Positions 32,232 through 44,200 of a stretch of 64,000 nt of DNA are shown one piece after another (positions within the stretch are counted from its first letter, which is position 1; the number at the start of each line of letters is the position of its first letter). The stretch is from Gelatoporia subvermispora B (lineage: Eukaryota > Basidiomycota > Agaricomycetes > Polyporales > Gelatoporiaceae). Under the pieces are notes generated by a model, which was given only the letters and a program-made list of their open reading frames with translations, did no database searches and was not told the origin of the DNA. The stretch lies in the NCBI GenBank assembly GCA_000320605.2, contig KB445810.1, positions 315,722-379,721 of the forward strand, given 5' to 3'. A program made the translations under genes and the position numbers.

Positions 32232-33676
32232 ATGGATGACGGTACGTCTTCAGCATCAGCCCCGGCGACGACGAGGACAACGAGGAATATCTCTCTCTCT
32301 GTACTGCCGGCACCTCAGCCCGCCCTGTACGACGTGTAGCGTTCAGCGTTCGCCCTTCCTCCTGCCATGGCAGCCTTCAGCCCACAGTTGACGCCAGCGC
32401 GACCGTCACCCTTTTCTTACCCCAATATTCTCGGTCGTCTGTTGGCTGAAGGCCTGACGGGTCGACCACCTTTCTGTCCGACTACCTTGGCCGCGCCTAC
32501 CACCGTCTGCAGCCCCGCCGCGCGCGCGGCCCACTGCTCGCGCGGATACGTCGCGTTTCTTGCGCCCGCGCACCGCCGCTCGCTCGCTCGCTTCGCTCCT
32601 CTCCTCTCGTCCGCACCCCGACATTACCGCCTGACGTTTTCCTGTCCCATGCTCATCCTTCACCAGCCTGGCAGTCGCAGGACATGGCACCGGCCAGCAA
32701 CGGTGGTGGCATCAGCATCCCCACGCACGACGCGGGCATGAGCAGCGGCAACGGCGCCAACGGTGGAGATGACCAGGGCTGGAACAACGGCAGCCGTTCC
32801 CCTCCCCCCCGCGGCAACGGCGACGCCCCGCGCCGCTCCAGCCGCAGCCGCAGCCCGATTCGGCGGGACGAAGACAGAGGGTGAGTGCGTTCGTGTTGTG
32901 GTATGTGAGGTGGTTGATTGACGCGGCACAGCCGCTCGGCCAATGGCGGCGGTGGTGGTGGTGGCGGCGGTGGTGGTCTGAACCCAGGAAACAACCTCCA
33001 CGTTTCGGGCCTCAGTCACCGCGTGGACACGCGCGACCTGGAGGCGGCATTTGCGAAAATTGGCCGAGTACGTGTCTATCACTGTCGCGAGGAAGCCGGG
33101 ACCTGATTGCTCTTGTAGGTTCAAAAGGCTCAAGTTATGTACGACCCCCACACCCGCGAGTCGCGCGGTTTCGGGTTTGTGACTATGGAGTCCGCTGAGG
33201 AAGCAGATGCTGCTATTACTGCATTGAATGCTACTGAGCTGATGGGCAAGACTATGACAGTTGAGAAGGTTCGCGAGTGTCCGTTCTTTTCGTACGACGT
33301 TTCTCTAACAACCGCTCTGCAGGCCCGTCGAGGCCGTGCCCGCACGCCTACCCCTGGCCGCTACTACGGTCCCCCGAAGCGCAACGAATGTACGTTCTAC
33401 TGTGATGTTATGCGCATATTGTTGATGATTGAGTTTGAAGTGGGCTCAGTCGAGCGCCCTTACGATCCTCGCCCGTACGACAGCCGGTACTACCGTGGGG
33501 GATACGAAGACCGCCGCCCCCCTCGCCGCCACGAAGACGACTATCGTGGCCCACGCGACCACGATCGAGGAGGCTATGGCCGCGACTATGACCGAGGTTA
33601 TGACCGCGGCTACGACCGCCGCGGGGGCGGTGGCGGTGGAGGCGGTGGAGGCAGCTACGACGACAGGCGGTACTGA
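32232..33676 (+). CDS. Tra2-like SR splicing regulator (one RRM, RS and RGY-rich flanks)
   Basis: Probable nuclear splicing regulator of the transformer-2 type. An RS segment (SSRSRSPIRRDEDRG) and a glycine run precede a single RRM: RNP2 'NNLHVSGLSHRVDTRDLEAA', then 'YDPHTRESRGFGFVTMESAE' with RNP1, then 'ALNATELMGKTMTVEKARRG'. The 'RARTPTPGRYYGPPK' linker after the RRM is a hallmark of fungal Tra2-like proteins. The tail is rich in R, Y, D and G (HDRGGYGRDYDRGYDRGYDR) and ends SYDDRRY. I place the start at 32232: MDD, a GTACGT donor at 32242, and an acceptor at 32666, which continues in frame as AWQSQDMAPASNGG. That makes a 425 nt first intron. The alternative start is the ATG at 32684. Introns at 32881, 33069, 33269 and 33390 are short. 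Confidence 0.82.
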
Positions 33677-33897
33677 AGCTCTCATGTTGTGTAGCGGACG
33701 CCTCGGCGCTCCCAAAATGTGCCTGTTTTATAGCTAACGGGTATGCCCCTACTATCAGTTCTTGGTCGGCTCGTGTATGTATTTAGCTCGTTCGACGAGC
33801 TATTGTCGGGTCTGGGTGTGTTATACTACGTCTTTGCAGTTAAGAGCAATATACAATGTTCTGGAAACAGTGCATAAAGGACGTGATTCGATAGCAA

Positions 33898-34860
33898 TCA
33901 CTTCGACGATCTGGGGGAATTAGCTCTTGCACTTCCGATTCCCATCTCCGTCACATAGTTCTCTCTCCCTAACCGTCTCATCTCTTCCATTACCTCCCCG
34001 ACTTTCTCGAGCTCCACCCATGGTCTGTCCCGAGGTTCATCTGACGGTGCCTGTTTGCTGTCCCCAGGAGCAGGCTCGACGAACCTGACCCGTAGCGCGA
34101 GCCACTGCATTGCCTTGACGTTCGCAACGAACTCCTCGACTTGCTCTTGCGCGCCCTCGCAGTAGATCACGCCGGGATGCCCGACCTTGGCAAAGCCCGT
34201 GAGCGAGAGCGAGGCGGACCACTGTTGGAGGGAGCGCCGCTTGTTCGGCGAGATCAAGTGGTGGGACGTGAGCAGCGCATGGTACCGTTCGGAGCGGGGT
34301 TGTTGTGGAAGCTTGGGCTCTGTGCTGCGAGGTGAACAGGAACCCGAGGCTGCATTGTCGTATGCGGCGTGCAACTGGGGAAGGAGGTGTGCTGAGATCA
34401 ACTCGTATACGATGTATCTGCAATATGGGTTTTCCGTGAGTGGATTTCTATGAGTGCGAGTGAATAGGGGAACGTACTCACTATTCTGAAGCTCATCTAT
34501 TGTCTCATTCACGAGAACTTGCCACCGCTCTTGCTCGCTGCGGCTGATGCTGTCACCTCTGACAGAAACGAGCGGTCTTGTGACATCAGGTGTACCGTCA
34601 TCAAGCTCCCCCCCGTAGGAAGGTGGCAGCTCTATCTGAAATCGTACAGGCGCATGGTCGATCTTAAGCTCGAAACGAGGTGCAGAAAGCGGTGCGGCAG
34701 GTAGGACGTTCGCGTCTCTCGAGTACGCATCTAGTGTCGTTTCCCACCACGCTGCATCGTCAGTGTTGGGTACAAATGTAATATCTTCGCCAGGCAGTAG
34801 AGAGTATTTGAGAAGATGCAGCTCCTCGAGCTGGCGGAGGAGCGTCGTGGTGGACGACAT
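33898..34860 (-). CDS. RWD-domain protein with C-terminal DUF1115 (RWDD2-like)
   Basis: The N-terminal RWD half spans 'LLRQLEELHLLKYSLLPGED' to 'FELKIDHAPVRFQIELPPSY' and 'SVRGDSISRSEQERWQVLVN'. The C-terminal half (about 'RYHALLTSHHLISPNKRRSL', 'TGFAKVGHPGVIYCEGAQEQ', 'MQWLALRVRFVEPAP') matches the DUF1115 region that follows RWD in animal RWDD2A/B. The frame is open for 320 codons. A 53 nt segment near 34421-34480 (gtacgttc...ttgcag) is probably an intron: removing it gives NSEYIVYELISAHLLPQ without a frame change. RWD domains mediate protein contacts; no specific partner can be named. It ends 221 bp from, and convergent with, the Tra2-like gene. Confidence 0.8.
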   Translation of the reverse strand: MSSTTTLLRQLEELHLLKYSLLPGEDITFVPNTDDAAWWETTLDAYSRDANVLPAAPLSAPRFELKIDHAPVRFQIELPPSYGGELDDGTPDVTRPLVSVRGDSISRSEQERWQVLVNETIDELQNSEYVPLFTRTHRNPLTENPYCRYIVYELISAHLLPQLHAAYDNAASGSCSPRSTEPKLPQQPRSERYHALLTSHHLISPNKRRSLQQWSASLSLTGFAKVGHPGVIYCEGAQEQVEEFVANVKAMQWLALRVRFVEPAPGDSKQAPSDEPRDRPWVELEKVGEVMEEMRRLGRENYVTEMGIGSARANSPRSSK

Positions 34861-36586
34861 GGTATGCGTCGGACTGTGATGATCTCATCCCACGTGCGCC
34901 ATTTTGATAGACACGCGGAAATATCGAACGTGAGCATACCTGTTGGGATTCGTATGTAAGGCTTACTCTCATCCTCAAATGAAGAGGGCGTGGTGAATAC
35001 ACAAGCGGAGTAAGCAGCAACTGTGTCTAAAAACTCTCTTTTGATTGACCAACGATTGCTATTTAGGCCCAAGGCATAAACACCAGGCTTCGAGATGTTC
35101 GGCGGAGTTGGCAGCAGCTGACCACCCTCATTCTCTTCGTGCTCTTCTCTCTATGTTCGGCACCGCATTGACCTGAATTGATACCGCCTAAAGACCATTA
35201 CAAATATCTCACGACTTATGATCTCGTTTAGCCGATGCACGTCCTCCATGCAGCTACATAGTATCAATACATCGTCACCGTGACGACTTTAGACAAACTC
35301 AACCAGGTCATGTCGTACCTTTGGAGCGTCCGTTGCGGACAGCTGCTGCATGGGCCTTCTGACAATCAAACGAGGTTCTCTTTGACTTGCGTATGTGGCT
35401 GATTCTTTCGCCCGGTCTGAAGCAGGTTGCCTTATCGTGCGATAACGTATGAGGTCTGAATGCGATCTGAATGGAGGATTCTCACCCCCAGATCATCCTT
35501 GACTTCCCAACCGCTTGAAACCGAGCCTATATATCACAGCATACTTGCCAATGTTCTAGTCTGTTGCTGATGTACCGCCTGCTATGGAGTAGTCCTAAGG
35601 TGAGTAGCTCTCCGTTCTTTGACGAAGCTTACTCTGGCCCTGATAGATTTTAATCGTACCCCTACCCCTTCGTACAGGTTGAGGTGAAGGCCACGTTGCT
35701 ACCCCACACGGCATCTTCGTAATTGCAACAAAGAGCTTCTATTCAGCGTCTGAGCCCAAGCCTGGGTCCCGGGTCTTGGCATCCATTCCGTTCACCAGCT
35801 TCAACTTGGTCCCTCGATGTCAGCCACTCTTCTCAATGCTTCAGAGCGTATTAATCGAGATCCATGCTCGTCTTCTGCTCGCCAGCCACGGCTTGTGGAG
35901 CCAAGATGAGAGCCGCATTCCGAATGTGACGTATCGTGTCTCGAGACTTTTGCCTCGTGCCCACATCCTGCGATATTTTCAAACGGATTTGGCTGCAAGA
36001 GAGGTATAGAGTTGGGATGTGCCTGGCGCATGATCTCAATCAAGGCTATTTTGTGCCCTTTATCTCCGGAACAGATGGTCGAGATGACTGCAGAGGTAGC
36101 GCATGCCGCACCATGTTATGTAAAAGGGCAATCCCGCCAGACGCTTCTTTCGAACTTTCAAGCAAGATCGGTGAGTTGTTCATTTGACGCTGAGCCAATT
36201 TCCTGTGATTTTGCGGAGATCGTTTCCCGATCTTCGGAATAAGCGTTGCAGATGCCGACAGGACTGCGTCAATTCTAAGGTCCCTATCACCGATGTTTTC
36301 TCCGCGAACGTGTCCTGATGTCACCTCTATATGGTCCCTGGTAGTCCATGAGACCGCCTATAAATGGTCTGTTGTGACATGTAATACTTAACGGCGACTC
36401 CACTGTCTACATACCAAATCCGACCGGTCCTTTGTGTCGAAATCGTGCAGCGGTATCCAGCTTAACGGGTATCCCACCTAGCGCTGCGTTCAATCAATGA
36501 TGCGGGAACTCATAATGGACGCTAGCAGCTAGCGGATTACGGATGCAGTGGAACTACAGACAGAGGGCGCTCCGAAGACTGCTAGC
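34861..36586. other. Intergenic, no gene seen
   Basis: A 1.7 kb stretch with no open frame over about 90 codons and no recognisable domain on either strand. The proximal 200 bp should contain the RWDD2-like promoter. Confidence 0.45.
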
Positions 36587-38303
36587 CTACACGACTTCGA
36601 TGCTGTCCCGCTTGTACACTCGTCCCGTCTTCATCACAAATGTGATGTTCGCTTTGTCGACAGCATTCTCGAAATCCTTTTCGAAATCACCAGTTGTGGC
36701 CACTATGTCCGCTGCAAATCCCTTCCTGATAGCACCAAAGGGCATCTCGTTATCGCCCACGACGCGCCTGTCCTCCTGAAGCTCCTCCACTCTGGCCAGA
36801 CGTGTCGCGGCAGTCCCCCCTTCCCATGCCATGCTCCGAATACACTCCCATCCGCCCAGGGTTCCCCAGCGCAGCACCTGTCGCCAGTCGGCGCCCAGCC
36901 GGACCATGAGCTTCATCTCGAGCGCATTGTCCCCGTGGGGGAAGACGCCCGTGTCGCCCCCGCACGCAATATTCTGGATCCCGCGCCGCAAGGCTTCTTG
37001 GAAGGTCTTTGACGCGTGCGCCCAGGCTGCAGGGTCGCCCTGTGTGTGGTATACAGCAAGAGTGGGCACCCAGATCGGCCTCGAGTTTCCCGGCGCTGTG
37101 TCTTGTACCTGAAAGTCCAGCCAGCGATCGAATGATATGTTGTATCCGTGCTCGAGCGAATTCGGCGATACGCTGACATCGGTGTAGGGCCAATGTTGTG
37201 AGTGGGCGGCGACTTTGACTCCAAGAGCATGTGCGGTGGCTATGATTGCTTCGGTTTCGTGTTTGTCGAAAGTTCTGTGTGATGCTGCGGCCACAGTCGG
37301 GGAAACGGAAGTCATGCGCGAACGGTAACGATAGTCTGGAGGCGCTCGTAAGTCCGTAGACAACAATGAGGAAGATAGAACAATTCTTACCGGCATACAT
37401 CTGAGTAGATTTGAAATGTTGAGTGACACCTTCTGTGAAGAGGAATCGTACTGAGAAGCATCACACACCTTTATCCAGTCTGCTCCGGCCCCGATCTGCC
37501 GACGAACCGCCTTCACGCATTCGACCACTCCATCAGCGACCTCGGCTCCGGTGATGCCATCCACACCCTCCTGATTAGGGTGAATTCCGCCCTTGGGGCC
37601 TGCCTCACGGGAGTCAATCGGACTGAAACATCTAGGCACCCTTACTCTACAATGACGTACCATAGCTTCCCGTGGTGACGATTGCGCGGTTCGCACAGAA
37701 GTATCTCGGGCCTGGAATGAGAGCCTCTGGCCCAGACAAGCAGTTCCGCAACGCGATGTCTGCATCCGCAGCACCTTCCGTGCCCAAGTCACTAGCAGAA
37801 GGACCATCGTGGTTAGTCGAGATCTGGGTTCGACCGTGTCAGCACAGTGTGCAATAGAGTAGCTCACCGAACAGATGTATAGCCCGCCATCAGGGTGCGT
37901 CTGGCGTGAACAGTAGCGCGGACTGTGCGCTCGGCCAAATGTTCCTTTGTCAACTGATCGTTCCAGCTGACCTCGGAGTACGGGTGAAGAAAGACTGGGC
38001 ATATGTCAGTGGAAATGAGACATCTTGACCTAACGATAACTCACAATGTACGTGCACGTCAACGAAACCCGGATGGACTGTTAGCGCTCGCAGGTCAATG
38101 ACCTTTGGGTCGCCCGATGCCACTGCAGCATCTGCTTCCGTGTCCGAGAATGACTGGACATCGACGATCAAGCCCGAGTCCGGGGACACGGTTATCACCT
38201 TCTTCTCTTCGATGGCAAGGGTGTAGGGGTTGTACAGCTTCCCTGCAAATATGCGCATGGTGGCGTCGATAACTTGAGGAAGTTCCCAGCTCTGGAGTTG
38301 CAT
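36587..38303 (-). CDS. Amidohydrolase-family metal-dependent hydrolase
   Basis: Member of the amidohydrolase superfamily, imidazolonepropionase/prolidase-like group; substrate unknown. The N-terminus is MQLQSWELPQVIDATMRIFA with a beta-sandwich segment, then the metal site 'LTVHPGFVDVHVHC' (HxH). Middle exons give 'NQEGVDGITGAEVADGVVEC', 'RRQIGAGADWIKV' and 'MTSVSPTVAAASHRTFDKHE'. The C-terminal barrel has 'AHALGVKVAAHSQH' and 'SLEHGYNISFDRWLD'. It continues with 'NIACGGDTGVFPHGDNALEM' (the late catalytic Asp region) and 'MPFGAIRKGFAADIVATTGD', and ends YKRDSIEVV. The start at 38303 fits homologues of this type; an upstream in-frame ATG at 38354 is possible. Several introns are present between 37350 and 38050. 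Confidence 0.82.
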
Positions 38304-38909
38304 AACGGTCCGCTTCCAGGAATACTGCGGTTGTGATTCGAAGAAGAGCTGCACGCGCTTGTGTCAGGATAGAAGAGAGTTCTTTACAAGTGTGTCGAGT
38401 GGTATCCCTTGCGTTTTGATGTGCCTGTGCTCACGATTGCGTCGAGAACCCGCATACCTGACTCTGGGCAATGACCATATGCTGGCCAAGTTGCCCCACT
38501 CTGCCGTGCGTCGTGCGAACGCGCGACGCGATCGGATCCACGCGACGCGTCCCTCACGTGCTGGCGCTCATCAACATCCTCCAAAGCTTCAGATTTTTTG
38601 CGGCAGAATGGCCGTCGGGTCAATATATTCTATCATTGTCTATGGCGAGTGGAGTGGGTTGGTCTTAGCACGAGTACAGTGAATATACAGGAAGAAAGCG
38701 TATCGAAATGGATGGGGATTGCAGCCAGCATGAGGAAATCAGCGCGATGGGAGCTTGTACAGGAAGCGAGTGGTGTTGAATGAATACAGGACATACGAAT
38801 GCAGAGTGGATGTGGTATCGTATATGGAGCATCACCTCATACCTATTGTTACGCAGTAACGACACGAGAACCTTGTACATGCGAAAGATATCTACGGCAT
38901 GAAGCCGCT

Positions 38910-41241
38910 CTACTGCACCTTGGTCAACAAGAATGGCGCCTCATGGTCGATGACGCGCCAGTTCTCCGACCAGTAGCGCATTGATCCTACAAAGTTCTTG
39001 CCGCCGACGATGTAGCCGCGGAAGATCTTGAGGTGACGCGTCCCGATCGCAGTGGCTGGTGTACGCTGGCTCACAATGGCGATGAGGCCGTCCCAAGAGC
39101 GGACGCGTCCGTAGTACAGGAGATGATGCCACGCCTGTCCGTGACGGAGCAGAGTCTAAGCAGATATTCAATGAGTGTATCTCGAACAAGAGACTGTAGA
39201 CATACCTCCCCAGTGACTATGATGTCCTGTATGCCACTGCAGATGGCTTCGATAGGGGAATCGGAATAAGAGGAGCCTGAGCTGCCTTGGAAGGACGACC
39301 ACTCTTCATCATCACCTGGTCCTACGTCCGATCCAATAACGCTGTCGAGGATCTTATCGATGTCCGGGCCGTCCTGGAGTGTCTGGTTGATACCATCACG
39401 GATGCGCTCGAGGTCGTTGTCAGTGTTTGGATTATGAAGGGTCACCTCGCCCGAGCTTGGCGATGGAGACTGCGCCGCGAAGGCCATTAATGCGGCCCGC
39501 CTCTGTTGCATTTTCAACTCCTCCTGCTCACGGCGGTGGATGCATACTGTACACGTGTTCTCGTCGTGGGAGTTAGGGCGACCTTCCGCATAAGTCTCGT
39601 AGACCGAGTCTAATCCGGACTGGTGGTTGTGAATACGGATCGTGTCGTTCTCCTCGCGAACGTCGATCGTGGTAGGGAACCAGGCATTACAAATCCCGTC
39701 GTCAAATTCGTCCCTCACGTTGGCTCCAGGCACGACGGGGATCGCCGGGTTGATGGAGTGATGCTCCCGAAGGTTCATGTAGACAGGCCAGTCACGTATC
39801 ATCGGGGCTTGTGCCGCGCAACTTTCCGGGAAGCTCGGAGACGACAAGAAGGCGCGTAGAATGTCCACATTTGCTTCCTGTAATGTTTCATAAGACACGT
39901 GTAGAGAAGCGAATGGAAGCACGCACGCAGAGACGGCCTTTCCAAAGGCCGCTAAGCGTACCCGGCGTATACACGTGGCCCTTATGAGGGTTCAGAACAG
40001 TCGGGTCGATACAGGCGGTCATTCGCGTCCAGTCGTGGTCCCAGAACGCGCTAATCGCCTTCAGTCCCTTCCGCAGGACGCCGTCATCCTCCAACTCGCT
40101 GTCTTCGGTACTGAGTTTCGTATGCCAATCCCAGTCCCCTCGATTGTAGAGTTGGACCATAGGGGACGCGTTGAGTTCGGCAATGTCAGCTTTGGTCGGA
40201 TGGACATTGACCAGCCCACGGGCGATAGCCTCATCTCTATCAGCTGGCCAAGCCTCCTCACTGCCCCAGAGAGCGCGTGAGCACAGTATCATGAAGACGA
40301 TTCGAGCGCCGAGGGCGAGAAGGGGCGCGGAGATGGGGAGTCGCAAGCCGTAGTGGTCAACGTGCTCGCGGACGGCATCTGGAGACCTGTATTGAGGCCA
40401 CCAGCCGTGAGGGATGGCGTCCGCAGTGGGGGAGTCCGAGGCAAAAATACGAGAGATGGGAAAATCGAAATGATTGTCCGGGCAGTGGAACGTCGGATAG
40501 CGGATGTTGCAGAGGATATATGGAAGGATGAGGCGCTTGACCTCTGAACTTTGCTCCGATGTCATAGCGGAGAGTCGAGCTGCACTTGGATCAGTGATAT
40601 AGAACGAGGGAGATGACAGCATGGAACGCACCTCTATCGATACTCATCCCATAAATCCACACAGCCAAAGCATTCGCCGTACTCTCGGCGGGCCAGCCAT
40701 TGTATTGATCCCTATTCTCCCAAAGCCGCACGTGTATGAAGCGGTCGACGTATTCGTCGAGCTTGCCGAAGTCGAACAGTTGTGCAGCATTCTTGCCGTC
40801 ATTCTCGAGAAGCATGAAGAATGCGGTCCAAAGATCTCCCTCCACTGCTTCCGAGTATATGTCGCCGGCGCGAATATGCTTGAGCGCGAGACATTGCTTG
40901 CGCAGCTGAGAAGTAAGGTTGGGGGTGTAGACGGCGTGTCCACCAATCCGCCGGTTTGCAGCACGGTAGTCGAACATTTGCGTAAAAATGCGAGCACACA
41001 AGTCGAAATTAACATTGGGATCTAGTGTCGAGTGGACCATCCTGCATGTACACAAGAGAGACGCGAGACAGGTCGGAGGACCGAGCGGCTCGAGAGAGGT
41101 GGCCTCGAGAACAACGCGCTCGAGGACCGAGACCGGCAAGGTGCAGAATTTAGAGGACTGGTTGAGCATAAGGAAAGCGGCGGGAAGACGAGGGGAGGTT
41201 TGTGGAATAACATTGTCGGTTGAGCAGTCGTTTTGAATCAA
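38910..41241 (-). CDS. F-box-like hypothetical protein (basidiomycete family)
   Basis: No defined function. The first exon has an F-box-like opening (LPVSVLERVVLEATSLEPLG, then LASLLCTCRMVHSTL) and 'FDLCARIFTQMFDYRAANRR'. It continues 'LWTAFFMLLENDGKNAAQLF' and 'LWENRDQYNGWPAESTANAL'. Exon 2 carries 'VKRLILPYILCNIRYPTFHC' and 'FWDHDWTRMTACIDP'. Exon 3 carries 'HNHQSGLDSVYETYAEGRPN', a CTVCIHRREQE pair of cysteines and an acidic serine-rich stretch. The last exon begins after an intron ending 'tgcttag' and ends 'HLKIFRGYIVGGKNFVGSMR', 'YWSENWRVIDHEAPFLLTKV' and Q-stop at 38910. This long architecture recurs in agaricomycete genomes. A role in substrate recognition by an SCF ligase is only suggested by the F-box-like start. 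MLNQSS, about 21 codons in, is an alternative start. Confidence 0.72.
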
Positions 41242-44200
41242 AGGGAGAAGAGCGACAGCGCTGAGTTTGCTGCGAGCGGAGAACGAGATGGCGGAGTGCA
41301 GCTAAGGGGATGTGATCTGTGACAAGTACGGTACCGTGATGGAGTGACAGCCCTCGCGAACTTTTGCAATTGAATTGGATTGATCGGCGACTTGGCCGGA
41401 AAAGGGAGGCAGATTGAGTCGCTCATTCTATCGCTCATGTGCCCAGCTGTACCCCTTCATATCCAGACTAGGTCTTCCCGATTGGCTATCCTATCATCCT
41501 ATTGCGCACGCGAGCTGGGCTATTGTAGGTCATGTCAGTGCACACTCGCGGGAAGACACGCCTCGAATGGCTGCAGCTGACCCTGTCTCTACTTTGAAGT
41601 CCGCGCGAGGATTTCCACCTCTTTTACGTAGCAATCCCGAAAAGGTTGATTTCTCTATCTTTCCGTCATCCGGGATCCTTGACGTGCCTGTACAGAATAT
41701 ACAATGCAATTCTGACATGCAAGACGCCGGATTTTCCTTGGTCTTGCCACTCCGGCCTCCGCCACTCCCCTTGCAGCCCGCGAACGTGCTCTCCACTTCT
41801 CTGGCACTGTGCGCGTTATCGCATCAGTGACTCGGCCTTCTTGAGTTCACCGACTTCCACGGATGTCACACTCTCTGGTCTTCGCTCGACATGCCATCTA
41901 TGAACCTAGCCGTACCTGTTCTAGTATGCCGACTTGTTGGCCCCAGCACACGGACGCCTCCACGACTTTGGCTCATTCGAGCACTGCCGGCGTGTCTATT
42001 TGCATTACTGGTGTTTGTCCCTCCCATTGACGCTGCTCACATGCTACGCGTCGCGTTTGAGATTCAGCATCGTGCCGTTGACCTCGGATACATAGGCAAT
42101 GATCTGTCTCTGATCTCGAGACCATGTCCCAGTCTCGGATCGATCTCCGCGTTTTTGTGTACGTACTTGTACGCCATGTCCCAACAATTTGCATTTCCAT
42201 TCTGATCAATGTCGTTACAGGGCATATATTTCCGACCTCCGCCATGGTCGCGCCTTGCCGCTGTGTGCATGCGTTCCGTAACCCGGCACTGCAGTCTGCA
42301 TGTGGCAAAGACGCCTTCCGAACCGTAAGCTTCAAGAATTTCTAAAGACTAGCCCATCTCAGTTCACAGCGTAGAAACCCCTGTATGGCATGCGCGGCCA
42401 GGCTGATTTCACAGCTCTCGTTTTGTCCTAATTCCGAGGCGCCCCCGACTCCCGGTCGGTCGTCGTGTGCGTTTCCAATGATCATGAGTCCACCGGCAGC
42501 AATTTGACTACGCTTGCTCCATGTCATGCAGGACTGCCGGCATCGCACCTTTGACTATACCCTCCAACTATACCCTTACGAATTCCCTGTCCATGTACAG
42601 CCCTGTAATTCGATTGCGGGCACCAATCAGGTAGCGTCGCCAGGGTCTTGAGGTCCGTGACTACGCTAACCTGGCAGGTCCATTATACTTCTTGGCCAGA
42701 TCTGGGTGGCAAGATCGTGCAGTCTCTTATCGACGACGGGCGGACAACGTGGTCGTCGATCTCGCGGCTTTGTACGTCCCATCTCGTCCCTGATCTCAAG
42801 GCGGATTGTTCCTTCGGACCGCCTGCTGCCGCTTGACGCCTCCTCACCGAGTCTCCGGAGTCCGGAGGCCATATGACGAGTCTGTGCCGGCGCGGCGATA
42901 CGGCACGGCGAGACCTCCGTCTCTGCCGGCCGGCCGACGAGTCCAACAAACGCCTGCACATCTGGCGCCTGTTCGCCAGACCGGGCGTCTGCAGCGCAGT
43001 GGTCCCTCGTTCTGCAATGTTCTACACCTATTCCACAGGGTGGAGCATTGCATGGTCCATTGGTTCGCTTAGGGCCGATGATATACTTGGGACCGCAGAT
43101 CTCTGTGGACGATGAGCACCATCCGGGTGAATTTGTCGTACCCCAAACGACACCACTGCCGCGGGAGGGCTTCCGAAGTGCTAGCGTACTAGGGCACTAT
43201 GTTCAGCGACCCCGCAGCGGGGCTGGTGCCAGGCCCACCTCGACCCAAATTGTGTAGCACCACTACGCGGTCTCCACAACGCGCACAATCATGGCGCGCG
43301 CGATCCGCGCATTATGGGGGACAGCGGAACAGGGTGCCTACATGTCGCTCACAGCGCTGAATACCGACGCTCTCGTATGCCCTGGTGCTCTCTCTTCACC
43401 TGAACGAGTTATTTCCTCGGCGTTTGGGCTCCTCTCCGCTGTGGGGCTCATAGAACACCGCCGACTTTAGATCCCTCCGCGTCGGCTCTCACATTGACGT
43501 GTGCAAGTGGCAAGCGGGAGCGCGGACACTCCAAACCGGTGTTCTAGCTCTTGTTCATATGGTAGGTATAGTCCATGAGTGTGGTATTCCTGGAGCAAGT
43601 ATTGAATGAGTGGTAATAAGCAGTGTGCCGACGAAGTATTTCAACGCTCGCCTCTTTGCGCATCCGATATTGACCTGTCTTGCGTCCTGGGCGATGCCTC
43701 CTCCCATCACAGCATTTAGATTCCCTGCCGCAAGGGTCGCACGATTAATCGTGCTGGTCTGATGGCATACCGCGGGTTTCTTGACTCAAGGTGAATTTCC
43801 TCTCGGTTGAGTCACATGGTATTGAGCTCTGAAGCAGGGCAATCACGACACTCAGAGCCCAAATCGACATAGCAGACTTGCCTATCGCGTGCACTACCTT
43901 ACGCACGTTGCTACGCCTGAGTCGATCGACTACACTCTTGCTGGCTGAATCAATTGACTGCGGTAGCTGTTGTTCGGTCCGAGGTCAATGTCTTCGAGCA
44001 TACTGATATGGCCTGGGAGGTACGAGAGCGTGCAACAGCCATGCGCTGGGCGATGGTCCATGTGGAAAGGCCGTGCACTCTTGTTGCTGTGCGCCAGGCC
44101 GCAGCATAGCGTGATACGGTAGCCGGTCAAGATTATATAAACTTCGGTGCTTATATGATTTTGGACGGCGACTAGGACCTCCACCAATGGGCATCATATG

